DNA of 64,000 nucleotides from Cymodocea nodosa. Its lineage: Eukaryota; Streptophyta; Magnoliopsida; Alismatales; Cymodoceaceae. Location: NCBI GenBank assembly GCA_036874045.1, contig CM072335.1, forward strand, positions 4,236,001 through 4,300,000. Direction: 5' to 3'. The notes beneath the pieces are model-generated. The model worked only from the letters and a program-made list of their open reading frames with translations, was not told where the DNA came from and ran no database searches. The translations under genes were made by a program, and so were the position numbers. Each line of letters opens with the position of its first letter. Position 1 is the stretch's first letter. Positions 51,770 through 63,122 of the stretch are shown here, piece after piece.

Positions 51770-51961
51770 ATGGTCAAGGACCTTAACATCGAGCAGAAGC
51801 ACGGCAAGGGGAGTGTCTGGGTCGCGCGCGTCTGGAGGAACGTCGATGGCGACGTCATTGCAGAATGGAACGTCATAATAAACCTCTTCTCTCATTGCGC
51901 CCCGACCTACACCATCGTGGACAACTCTGCCATCGTCGCCACCGATACCATGAAGAACATT
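51770..51961 (+). pseudogene. Captured first exon of urate oxidase (uricase)
   Basis: 64 codons from ATG to a splice donor (AACATT|GTGAGT). The product reads MVKDLNIEQKHGKGSVWVAR, then VWRNVDGDVIAEWNVIINLF, then NSAIVATDTMKNI. This is the N-terminal T-fold start of plant uricase: the QKHGK start, the VARVWR strand, EWNV and the VATDTMKN loop with the conserved active-site Thr-Asp are all there. Uricase oxidises urate in peroxisomes. Family proteins are about 300 residues, so only about one fifth is present. I see no second exon (expected start V-Y-V-K-A) up to 52928. The frame is intact, and a few positions look non-consensus (INLF for the usual ISLL). The in-frame sequence upstream of this ATG comes from the tandem repeat and is not uricase. 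Most likely a transposon-captured fragment. Confidence 0.85.
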
Positions 51962-52976
51962 GTGAGTCGATTTATCGTGTTTCCTGGATTTTTCTTTCTA
52001 TTTTGCGTTAGGGTGGGCCTACGGAAAATAACAGGAGCTTGAGTCTGTGGAAACGTTGCCTAGGTTACTTCTGCGGTGGTTCGAATAGTGGAGAAGTCAT
52101 GAGAGCATGTTCTCGTGGAAGCATGGTCTCATCATCATGGTTTTCCTCTTATTATAACAAGCTAATGCTGGAAAGTTGAGATTTCTTTTCATTTTCATCA
52201 CTGTGTGGTTATTTTATGTTGTCTAAATGTATTTAATTCCATCTCTACATTAGTGGGGAAACTTATTGCAGAGGGGAATTTGTGAATAAGTCCCTATAGT
52301 TTTAGATATGGTGGGCAGAGGGAGGACGTGTATGGGAGAAAACAAAAGCAAATCACAACAAAGCTCAAATTTGTCTTCCATTGTTTTTGTCATCTACACG
52401 AGATTGTCATTGGCAGGTAATTGTTTGTAACTTTGGGTCTCATATATAACTTTGTCAAATTATTATGTTACAATATTTGAATATTTGTATGTTGATAATT
52501 TATATTTATGTTATAAATTTTATTTATATATTAGATGTTAGTTAACAATTTTGAAAAGTAATTGTTTGTGATATGCTATGTTCAAATAGGTAATACACAA
52601 TACAATTTTTGTTCAATTTATTTATGATATTATTAATAAATAAAAATAAGAATAGTTGATATTTTTTCTTAAAATATAAATATTATGAAGCAAAGAAATA
52701 GAGTAAATTAAAATTAATTATTATAATACTTTGATTAAAAAAGTATATTTTAATTCTGAACATTCCATCTAACACAAACATTTTTGTGGGAATCTTAACT
52801 TTTTTAACTTTTTAAGACGTACACAAACAGTCCTGATTTTCTCAAGAATCTAGACTTTTTAATTCACAAAAATCTGAACTTTCCATTTTATTCATTTTTT
52901 TAACTTTCTGACATGCACAAACACTCTCTTAATTTTAGATGAAGAGTAAGTTGGAGGTGGAGATGGTGGAGTTGAT

Positions 52977-53140
52977 TGTTCCTCCCAAGAGCTATATATT
53001 TGGGTGATTAGAGCAGGTTGCATTACACAATCAATTGAAAACAATTAATCACTTGGAAGTATTTCACTATCGAAGCCTCAAATCGGTATAGCAACATCAC
53101 AATCCATTGCAATTCGTCGATGGAGCTTCTCAAATTTACA
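52977..53140 (+). repeat. 3' LTR of the third copia fossil
   Basis: It begins TGTTCCTCCCAAGAG after a purine-rich tract and ends AATTTACA. Confidence 0.7.
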
Positions 53141-53654
53141 TTGGACATCATCGTTATAAGCAAAAACAAAGTAACACTTCATATATTGTTGTTGGAACAT
53201 AATCCACATAATATCGAATGTCCTAAAGCATATGCACATTCACAACAACACATTGTATAGTTTCCAGTGAAGCCGCCAAAACCCTAAATCCATTCACAAC
53301 ATGCACAATTTCCATTGAGTTTCTAAAGCGGTAAACACATTCCACATATCATCTCATAAAATTCCACAAAAATCGAAAAAAAAAAAAACACACACACACA
53401 CAACAACAGCTTGCATACCTTGCTCAATCTCCAAGAAGTGAGATACCATACTTGTTACGGAGGATCACCACTGACACCTTTGTTAAGACCGAGAATAGCG
53501 ATCGTCGTCGTCTCGACACCGCCAGTTGCTGATGAGAGATCCAACACCTCCGAAGCAGAGGCAAAACGAGAGAGTGAGAGTCGCGTTCGATCGTTGAGAA
53601 GAGGGCAATATGAGTGAGAGAAGTGGTTTGATGACGCGTGATCGATACAAGACA
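53141..53654. other. Spacer between two copia fossils
   Basis: Short (CA)n run at about 53388-53402. Small open frames on both strands at 53411-53664 have no recognisable motif. Nothing else is supported. Confidence 0.45.
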
Positions 53655-56600
53655 CGTTACCCATTTCAGTTAGTTGTTTGAATGTGTAATTATTTTGTCA
53701 ATAAAGAGATGCATCTGTTCGTAAGGATTGTACGTATACATGGAACGTTTGATCTCTATTTAAGGTTGAGTCTAGGATGTATGTGAGTATTATGAAGACT
53801 GGCTGGCGTTCTAAAGTTTGGTTGTTGTCACACAGATTGGAAGTCCGGTGTATATAATCTGGAAGTTCGGATTTTAAAATGCGGTTGTCCAGAATTTGGA
53901 ATCTGGAAATCTAGAAATTAGAATCCGATATTTTGGAGTTGAAGTTCGGGTGTTTGAAAGTTGGAGTTGAATTGTCTGGTGATCTGTGGTTGTTCAGTTG
54001 TTGTAAAAGTAGATTAAAGTAAAAGATAATTGTAATTGTTTGTATACTTCAAAAAATTATTTTATTTAGTGCACAACACTTTTTCAATTTTCTCTAACAA
54101 AAGTGAGTGAGGTTCTTTCTTGTTGTGCTGGGCGGTGCCGTGTTAAGACCTAAAGTTCTAGTTGTAATAGAAGTGAAGTTCACAATTGGTTGTCATGTTG
54201 AATGGTACAAAAAGTAACTCAATCTTTCATAGTCCTTGGTGCCCATCTTTAAGGGGGGAAAATTATGGATTTTGAGACATCGAAATGAAGACCTTTTTCA
54301 TTTCACAAGACCTATGGGATCTTATAGAAAATGGATATATTGATGTAGAAGTATCAAGTGATGTGAAGAAGAAATATGCAAAGGCACTGTTAGTGCTGTA
54401 ACAAGCAATAATGGAAACCATTTTTCCATGGATTACAAATGCCACTAAATCAAAAGAGTCATGGGTGACTTTGTGACGTGAGTTCTATGGAGATGATAAG
54501 GTAATTACTATAAAATTACAAACTCTATGTAGAGAATTTGAGACTATTTATGGAAAGTGAGTCTATTTAAGACTTAGAGTGACTAACTTCATAAATCAAA
54601 TGAAAATTTATGGTGAGTTTGTTACAGATCAAAAGATAATAGAGAATGTGTTGAGGAGTCTTTTTCCTAAATTTGATCATGTGATTACTGCAGTAAAGTA
54701 ATTAAAGGACTTTTCTATTTATTTCTTTAATGATCTGACAGGTTCTTTGGATACATATGATGTGAGAATGAATAAATCTGTTGCAAAGAATATTGAAAGT
54801 GGATTTCAGTTTAAAGTAGAGATGTTTAGCAAAGACAAGAACAGTGAACGTGGAAAAACTTATGGTAGAGGCAACTTCTAGGAATGAAGACAAAGTCGAG
54901 GCTTCGACTTTAAAAGGGTGAGGTGAAGCTGAGTCCAATCTTTAGACTTCTGATCAAAGGAAGTCTTACGAAAACAAGCAATGCTATTATTGTAACAAGT
55001 TTGGGCATATGGAAGCTTATCGTTGGTATGAGTAGAAATAGAAAGGAAATGTAATCGTAGAAAAGAAGAAACAAGTAAATTTTGTTGAAGAAAATAAGGA
55101 GGAAAGAAATCTGTTCCTTGCTTATTTAAATACAAAAGGAAGTAAAGCTAATATCTGATTTCTAAATAGCCGATTAGTAACCACATGACAGGTGAAAGAA
55201 GCATTTTCCTTGACATTGATAATTCTGTGACCTTGCAAGTTCGTTTGAGTGATGACAAAAGTGTTCAGATCAAAAGATAAGTGTACAATTGTAGTAAAAA
55301 TCAAGTCAGGTATTGAAAAATTATTTCATGATGTTTATTATATTCTTAGCTAGACACAATTTGTTTAATGTGGGCCAACGTATTCAATGGAGATGATACT
55401 TACTTTCATGATGAGATATGTGAAATAAAGAATAAAAGAAAAAAGATACTGCACCTGGTAAGGTTCACATGTCTGCGAATAAAATGTTCCCACTTGATAT
55501 TTTTTGTCTTGATGAATATACATTTTTTACTTATGTTAAAGAAATTTCAATCACTTGGCACTTGAGCTATAGAGATTTGAATTTTGATGGGCTGAAAATA
55601 TTAAGCCAGAAGCATATGGTGTGTAGTTTGCCATTCATTGTATCCAATGAAGGATGTATTTTTGGAAAACAACATCGTCTATCACTTCTAATAAGACAGG
55701 CGTGGAGAGCTAAAACTCTATTATAGTTAATACGTGTAGTCCAATGAAGACACCTTCTTTGAATAAGAGTAGGTATTTTTTGTTGATCATTGATGATTCT
55801 ACTTGTATGAGGTGGATATTTTTTTTTTGAACGAAAGGTAGAAGCAAGTTTAAGGAGTTCAAGATTTTTGTTGAAAATGATTGCGGATAACTCATAAAAA
55901 TTCTTCAAATTGATAGAGGTGAAGAACTTTTATCTAATGAGTTTAATGTCTTTTATAAATAACATAATATAAGAAGACAACTTACAATCAGAAATACACC
56001 AGAACAAAACGAAATGGTTAAAAAAAGAACAAAATGTTTAACAAATGGCAAGATGTATGCTTCGTGAGAAAGAACATTCAAATGAATTTTGAACTAAAGC
56101 AGTTGCAATTATAATATATTTCTTTAATATATCACCAACAAAGACAATAAGAAATATGATACCTTACAAATCTTGGAGCAAAAAAAAGCCAAATATAAGT
56201 GCCTTAAAATTTTTTAACCTTAATGTTTATATGTGCATTAATTAACTTTGATGCTTGTAGCAAATTAAATTAAAAAAAGTGAAAAGTGCATTTTCATGGG
56301 CTGCAATGATGAGACAAAGGGTTACTGATTGTATAATCTTGAAAACAAAAAACTTCTCGTTCGTTGAAATGTTATTTTTGATGAAAAGAGTACATGAGAT
56401 TAAAAAAGGAAAAAAGGTGATAGAGAGGGAAGCACATCCTCTTCTACTTCATTTATAAGGTTGTCATCAACAAGCTTGCAATCTAGGCCAGTATGTTGAT
56501 TCAACTGACAGAGACCCCTCCAACGAAGTATCATTCTTTAAAAGATATTTACGAATCTTGTACTTTTACTTTTATGATTGTAGAACTTACAAGTTACGAA

Positions 56601-58200
56601 GAAGCATGTGGAAAAGAAGAATGGGAGAGCTTAATGCAAGAGGAGATTATTGTCATAAAAAAGAACAGTACTCGGCAGCTCACTGATCTACCACCAGGAA
56701 AGAAACCCAATGATGTAAAATGGGTTTACAAGGTAAAATACAATGACGATGGAAATATACAAAAATAAAAGACAAGAATTGTGATCAAAGGATACAAGTA
56801 AAATATGATGTAGAATGTAGTTCAAACAACCAGTTGTATGTTTTGAAATTATTAGAATGCTTTTATCTTTAATTGCACATAATAAGTGGAAGGAATTCTA
56901 ATTTGATATAGAATCTTCTTTTTTGAATGGTGCTTTAGAAGAAAATGTTTATGTTGACAACCACAGTAAGCTCTCAAAGCATGGTATGGAAAACTTGATA
57001 CTTTTCTTCATCAAAATGATTTCTATAGGAGTAAAAGTGAGCTTACTTTATATGTGAAGGAGAAAAGTACTAATACTTTTATTATATGTGTTTATGTTGA
57101 TGATATCATTTAAATACGTTACATTATTTAATTTACTTATTAAAGAATTTAAAGATAGCATGATTAGGGTTGTTACATTCTTGAATTTGAAATGTCAAAT
57201 TTAAGGTTGTTACATTATTTTCTTGGTCATCAAGTAAAACAAATAGATGAAAACATTTTTACTTTACAAGAGCGGTATGCCTTGAACCTACTTAAAAGAA
57301 TGACAGGACAAACAATGTAAATGAAGAATTACTTATAAGCATTGTTGGAAGTTTTATGTATTTGACACGTACTCGACTAGATATTAGTTTGCAATTAGCT
57401 TGACTTCAAGGTTTATGTATAATCCTTCGATGTATCATCTTGGAACAGAAAGATGGATTTTTAGATATATTTGTTGGATAAGTGATTATGGAATATGGTA
57501 TAAACTAGTTTCTAATTTTTGTTTATCTAGATTTATCGACAGTGATTGGGTAGGCTTTGTTGAGAACAGAAAAAGCATAAGTAGCTATGTTTTTAGTCTA
57601 AGTTCAAGTGCTGTATTGAAGTTAAATATGTTACTGCATCCATTGTCGCATGTCAAGCTATTTGGATGAGAAGAACGTCAAAAGATATGAAGCAAGCTTC
57701 AACACAAGTAATAAAAGTTTTCTCTTATAACAAGACATCAATCTCTATGACTAAAAATCAAGTGTTTCATGTAAGAGACAAATATATTGAACTATCTCGT
57801 CATTTTATTTGAGATGTTGCTGAAGGTACGATTAAGATGATGTACTGCCCAACCAAAGAGCAGGTTGTTGATGGATTTACCAAAGCTCTTTCATATCTCA
57901 AGTTTATGAAGTTTCAGTCCATACTTGGTGTAACAGATTTTACATTTCATTTATTCAGTTGTTTGAAAGTGTAGTTGTTTGGTAAATAAAGAGATGCATC
58001 CATTCTCATAGGTTGCATTTGTTTCCAAGGGGATGTTTAATCTCTATTTAAGGTTGAGTCTAGGATGTATGTGAGTATCATGAAGATTGATTGACGTTTG
58101 AAAGTTTGGCTGTTGTTGAAGATCGAAAGTCCAGTGGTTGAAGTTCAGAAGTCCAAATTTTGAAGTATAGTTGTCTAGAATTTGGAATCTGAAAATTAAA
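53655..58200 (+). mobile_element. Ty1/copia LTR retrotransposon fossil, 3' LTR truncated
   Basis: The 5' LTR is about 53655-54099; the 3' LTR starts at 57929 and its similarity stops near 58200. The two share TCTCTATTTAAGGTTGAGTC and AGGATGTATGTGAGTAT. Parts in order: gag about 54270-54900 (LWDLIENGYIDVEVSSDVKK), zinc knuckle near 54980 (CYYCNKFGHMEAY), and protease/pre-integrase about 55170-55700. The integrase is about 55700-56200, reverse transcriptase about 56580-57300 (NDVKWVYKVKYNDDGNIQK near 56710) and RNase H about 57530-57860. It is broken in many places. LTR divergence is visible throughout, so it is old. A different family from the neighbouring copia fossils by LTR sequence. Confidence 0.85.
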
Positions 58201-59472
58201 CATCAGAGACAAAAGCTGAAACCACATCTAGGATTAAGCTTGAAATAAAAAGAAGTTTGAAAGAGGAACAATAGAATTTAAGCAAAATGACAAAAAGAAT
58301 TTGAGAACTCGGAAGGAAATTATTTTCTCCTCCTTGATCAATCACATTTGCCCAATATTTGGCGCTGGGAGATATTCTATCAATTCTCGTGTTGATCCCA
58401 CGTAGAATGAAACTCATTAAGTCTATCAACTCTAACCCTTACATTAAGGTTGTAGTTAAAAAGGAAGACAGATGAAGAACATTGGAAAATCAAACAGAAA
58501 TTAAAATAGATTAAGGGCTTCTTTGCATATAACAAGAAGATTAAGAAAATTTGGAAACAAAAACTCACTAAGCTCAAAAAACGAAAAGTTAGCAAAATTA
58601 GAAAAAAAAAACTATCTGCATATGCCGTGTAAAGTGAAGAAAGTCACGAATTTAAAATAGAATGATTATTTTTAAAATAAAAGTATTAATATTAATATCA
58701 AAAAATAATAATAATAATACATAAATTACTAATATTAAATTATATTTTTATCTATTAAAAATCATAAATATTAAATATCTTTATGCTTAATTTCGTTTTA
58801 CTACCTTCTTACCATTCAGAGATAAAAAGTCAAATATCTAATCCGAGCATTCCATCCTTCCGTAAAGACCTCACGTGCAAATTTCGGCGCGCCCGTTTTC
58901 CCCTTCCCAGGCGTCGTTGTTGGCAAGAGAGCGGTGTTATTTTGATAAGATTATTATATGTTGGACGGGGAAGAAGATCGAATCGACCGTATCAGGAATA
59001 TTTATAAAATCAATGACATGCGAGATGACATTTTTATGGTGCAATACAATCGAAAAAAGTGTAGGATTTGCAAAATAAGACTTTATATGGTACAAGCAAC
59101 ATCCATCCATCCATCCATCCATCCATCCATCCTTAGGTTTTCTTCTAATTCAAATAAGATTTTATGTAATATACGCGAGCCTTACGGTTTTTGATTTTCT
59201 CGGAGAAACCATGATTTTACAAAAATTTTAAGATTAAGAAATCAAAATCAAAATCAAAATCAAACCTTACGGGGCTGAGAAGGAAGAGACGCTTTCACGG
59301 TTATTTTCGAAAATTCGTTCGCATTTATGGGTATACAGAATAATTATCGATATATAAAATAAATAATATATATAAATAAAGTGAGGAAGGAAACCAGAGA
59401 AATGGGAGTGGGGGAAGGAAGAGGGGAGACGAGAGCTTGAAGCTTGGGCTTTACGGGGAGCACCGAAAGTGG
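58201..59472. other. Intergenic, with simple repeats, upstream of topoisomerase I
   Basis: AT-rich to about 58800, with no recognisable element. An (ATCC)n microsatellite lies at 59099-59132 and a short (AAATCA)n run at 59240-59264. Short frames around 58783-59194 are on both strands and unrecognised. The last part is promoter side of the gene that follows. Confidence 0.5.
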
Positions 59473-60424
59473 TATAAATAACGAGTTCGGACTTCGGAGA
59501 GGGGTGACCTCGGTCATCCCCAATCCCAATCCAGAATCCGCGTCTGATTTTGGGGATTCCGGCGGGGCGGAGGGAAACCCTAGAACGGACGAAGAAAATC
59601 CACGTCCTTCAGCAACAAACAACCTAAGCCGTTCAGGTACGTGCGATTAGAAATCCTCGGTCTCCTATCGCGATTTCGCTTCCTTATCCATTGTTTTGCT
59701 CTTGATCATGCCAATGAAGATTTGTTGTTAATGTCGTTGAGGTCTACCTTATTGATGCTCGACGGGATATTGGGTGCCGTAGAGTTCGATAAGTGATTGG
59801 GAATTCGTGTTTAAGTTTTGAAATCATTGTTAGTTCCGTGCAAATGCCACTTTTTTTCTGGCCTATATGAAATCAGTCTGCAAGTATGTTGTGTAATTTG
59901 GTTCTGGATTATGTTGTAATCATGCTCATTTTCTTGAGATGGGAATGAATGATTTGCTTTTTGTTGAAATCGAAGCTTTGATGTGTGTCTTGTAATGTCG
60001 GTATTTCACATCAATGCTTCATGGTTGTTCATGTGGCTTTGTCTTCTGACATGTACCTAATTTTGTTAACTATGCGTGATTTTTGTTAAGTCGTACAAAA
60101 TGGAGAATTAAACCAGTTATTTAGATGGCTATTATGTGTTATTTCTCTTTGGGGGATATAAATATTTGAGTAATTTAACAGCATTTTGTCCAACTCATTT
60201 CAACACTTATATTTTTTCAGCATTATTTGCCAGTTCTTACCATTTCAACTTACAGATCATGCTAAAAGCTTTATGTTCTTCCAACTGATCTATGCGTTAT
60301 GTCTTCTATCACTACTAATGTTTGCATAATAATCATTTGATGCAACATTTCAGATATCTTTATAATTTTGCATTTCTTACAGCTTGTACTTTAAGTACTC
60401 GTCAACAAGTGCCAAAGGTCAACA
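59473..60424 (+). promoter_or_regulatory. TATA box and spliced 5' leader of topoisomerase I
   Basis: TATAAATA at 59473-59480 suggests a start near 59505. The leader exon runs to a donor CAG|GTACGTG after 59636. The leader intron ends TTCTTACAG at 60382, and a second leader exon (60383-60424) leads to the ATG in context ACAATGGC. These are inferred from splice consensus and gene layout. Confidence 0.6.
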
Positions 60425-63122
60425 ATGGCAGTCTCTGACTGCATCAATCAGAAATTCATGGATAATTATGATGATGGTGATGAAACCATATCTTTTAAGA
60501 GGGCTGGTACCCAGTCCAAGAAGAATGAATTAAGGTCTACCCTCAACAAAAGAGCAGGATCACCTGCCAAACTAACAAGAGAAGAAGGATCTTCTGCTAG
60601 AAAGACAAAGAATTTGATGCCAACGTCTGCTATATTGAAAGCTAAACCAGATGCACGCAATAATTATGTTGCAGACAGTGATGATTCAGATGAAGATAAG
60701 CAAATAAAAATCAACAATAATCCCAAGAACTCAGGTGGGCTTAACAATAAATACTCTGACTACTCTGACTTGGGTGATGATGATGATGATGATAAGCCAC
60801 TGAGTTTAAGACTTATCCCAAGTGTTAGTGATAATGCTTATGACTCCAGTGATGATAAGCCACTGAGCTCAAGAGTTTGCAAAAGTGCTACCGAAAAATG
60901 GAAAAACAGTTCTTTGCGGGCAAACAACATTGCCAGTTCTCAATTCAATAAATCAACCAACTCTCAGAAGTTTTCTTCTAGGTTCTATTCAAAGTCACCT
61001 CCTACAACATCCATAAAGAAATCAAATGATTCTGATGATGAGAAGCCCTTGTCTGCTAAATTCCAGCAGAATGGCTTTTCCAAAAACTATTCAGGTAATG
61101 CTGTGGTGCGTGGGAAAAATCCAAACAAGAGGCCACATGGTAGCATTGATAAGCCTGAGTCTTCCAATAAGAAGATGAGAATTTCAAGTCCTCCTGGACA
61201 TACAAAAGTCAAGCATGAAACTACTGAAAAAGGAGAAACAAAGATGCAGATCGACAATGACAGTGATGATGATCATGTTCCAATTGGACAGAGAATCCAG
61301 AAATCAATTTCAGACAATCAATCATCTGCGAAAAAAATAGTGAAAAAGGTTTCTTCCACATCATTCACAAAAGAAAATAAGAAGCCTATCAAAGCAGTTC
61401 TGAATTCCAAATTCTCAAAATCTTCAAAGTTGCAACCTGGATCTGGTGAAGGACAGAAGTGGACTACCTTGGAGCACAATGGCGTTATTTTCCCTCCTCC
61501 TTATGAGCCACATGGAGTCAAGATGCTTTACAATGGACAGCCAGTTGATTTGACTCCTGAACAAGAAGAGGTGATGCTTTGATTTTTTTAAATTCGTGCA
61601 ATCATTTTCTCTGACTGTGCTCATTGTTGAGATGATATCTTTTCAGACAACTAATCATTACTGTTTTCAATGTTCAAATTATATTCCTATGCTTTTTCCT
61701 GATCATTTGTCTGTTTTTTCTATATTCCATCTACAGGTAGCAACAATGTTTGCAGTGATGAAGGACACAGAATATGCTACCAAGAAGATATTCATTGATA
61801 ACTTTATGAGTGACTGGAGAATGGTGCTTGGCAAAAATCATGTAATCAAGAAGTTTGAGTTGTGTGACTTCACTCCAATTTATGAGTGGCATATGAAAGA
61901 GAAGGAGAAGAAAAAACAAATGAGTACTGAAGTATGTTTTGCTATTTCAAATATGATCTTATATATCACTGTTATTAGTTTTATGTTGTCATTATTTTAT
62001 CATACTCTCAATATCATTTATGGACATCTATAATGTATAGAATACCTTTACGTTGATTGGATGAAGCTTACTTTTTGAGATTCATCCTATTTCCCTTTGT
62101 AAAAAATTTTCCTTTTTCAATTTGTCCATTATAGTTTCATGCATAAAATAATTGTTGATTTATCTGATAGGATAAAATGAAATAGAACATTTTTTCTTGG
62201 CATTTTATCCATATATTTGATAAAGTGTAATTAATGATGGCAGTTTACATTCTTATGTTTCTTTCTTTTTTGAAAATTAAATAAGCCAGTAGATGATTGT
62301 TCAAGAACTGCATCCTGTTGGTCTTGAACCATCATCTGGTACGATAGTGGTCTACTTCCAAAGATCTTGTTACCTGCATCTTATAATCTTATTTTTCTTC
62401 TCATGCAGGAGAAGAAGGCATTGAAAGAAGAGAAAATGAAAAAAGAAGAGAAATACATGTGGGCTATTGTTGATGGTGTCAAAGAGAAGGTCAAGCCCAA
62501 CCTCCAACTTTTGACTTGTAATATCTATTATGCTTCTGATTACTGTTCAATTCTTTCAATGACTGAGCTATTTTATAAACTTTTTTGTGGAGCTCTACGT
62601 AGATTTTTTATCAACAAAATTTTATCTTTTAGTTTTGAAGCCCTTTTGTAATTTAGTTTAAGGACCATTTTATACATTTCCTTCAATTTGTAAGGAAATA
62701 ACTTTAAGATTTTTATTTTTAGTACCAAAGAATAGCAATTACAATTGTATGAGATTTAGCCAAGGCAGAAGTATATAGTTTGGTGTCTCATCAGTACAAT
62801 TTTATTTTCCTGTCCAAAAATTTATATGATTAACGTGTCTTCCTTTTTCAGGTTGGAAATTTCAGAGTTGAACCACCAGGGCTGTTTCGTGGCCGAGGAG
62901 AGCATCCCAAGGTTGCAAACCATTGCATGAAATGGATACATTATTGGTTTTTCCATTATTATTTGCATGTGATTGGCAATTTTTTATTTATTGTTATCAC
63001 TGAATTATGATGGGTTTTATGAGGCAGATGGGAAAACTCAAGAGGCGGATTCAGCCAAAGGATATCACTATCAACATAGGAAAGAATGCTCCAATCCCTG
63101 AGTGCCCAATACCTGGTCAAAG
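60425..63122 (+). CDS. TOP1: DNA topoisomerase I (type IB), 5' part; gene continues off the right edge
   Basis: Visible coding exons: 60425-61570, 61737-61931, 62409-62489, 62852-62911 and 63028-63122. Together they give about 525 codons in consistent phase. Residues 1 to about 340 form a charged, low-complexity N-terminal region with four short acidic repeats of the type SDDEKPLS (near 120, 140, 205 and, variant, 280). The conserved core starts [19 protein letters not shown] and continues with [48 protein letters not shown] and [13 protein letters not shown]. It then reads [20 protein letters not shown] and [17 protein letters not shown]. The remaining core and the C-terminal tyrosine domain lie beyond the window. 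The enzyme relaxes supercoils by transient single-strand cleavage in the nucleus. Confidence 0.96.

Larger units (their letters stand above)
51285..52928. mobile_element. Pack-type PIF/Harbinger-like non-autonomous transposon carrying a uricase exon
   Basis: The left end GGGGGGGTTTGTGC (51285-51298) pairs with the right end read on the other strand, GAGAGTGTTTGTGC (52915-52928): 14 positions, three mismatches. TTA is present on both sides (51282-51284 and 52929-52931), the TWA-type duplication of PIF/Harbinger. Subterminal GTTTGTGT words recur inward at both ends (about 51350 and, inverted, about 52840). The ends then continue in inverted AAGTTAAAAAA-like sequence. No transposase is encoded. 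The cargo is a C-rich tandem repeat (51452-51715) and a urate oxidase exon (51770-51961). Removing the element restores a normal copia 3' region, so it inserted into the copia sequence. Confidence 0.7.
46219..53140 (+). mobile_element. Ty1/copia LTR retrotransposon fossil carrying a nested DNA transposon
   Basis: The LTR pair is 46219-46429 and 52977-53140 (shared core GAGCAGGTTGCATTACACAA; both end ACA). A primer-binding-like TGGTACCAAAG follows at 46431. A GC-rich leader with short frames follows to about 46900, then an AT-rich leader to 47366. The parts follow copia order: gag from 47366 (KLARIDKLNGMNYNIW), zinc knuckle near 48090, protease/pre-integrase about 48250-48700, integrase about 48770-49400, reverse transcriptase about 49900-50480 and RNase H about 50640-51020. 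A purine-rich tract (GGAGGTGGAGATGGTGGAG) precedes the 3' LTR. A separate 1.64-kb element (51285-52928) sits between RNase H and that tract. The coding part is broken in many places and the LTRs differ by a ~50-bp block, so it is old. No target-site duplication was found. Confidence 0.85.

Noticed and set aside
51770-52042. Uricase exon as the start of a functional native gene
   Set aside because: No second exon is visible over the next kilobase, and the segment lies inside inverted ends with TTA flanks in a copia fossil.
59444-59650. 68-codon frame upstream of topoisomerase I
   Set aside because: It lies across the TATA box, leader exon and leader intron donor; best explained as non-coding leader.
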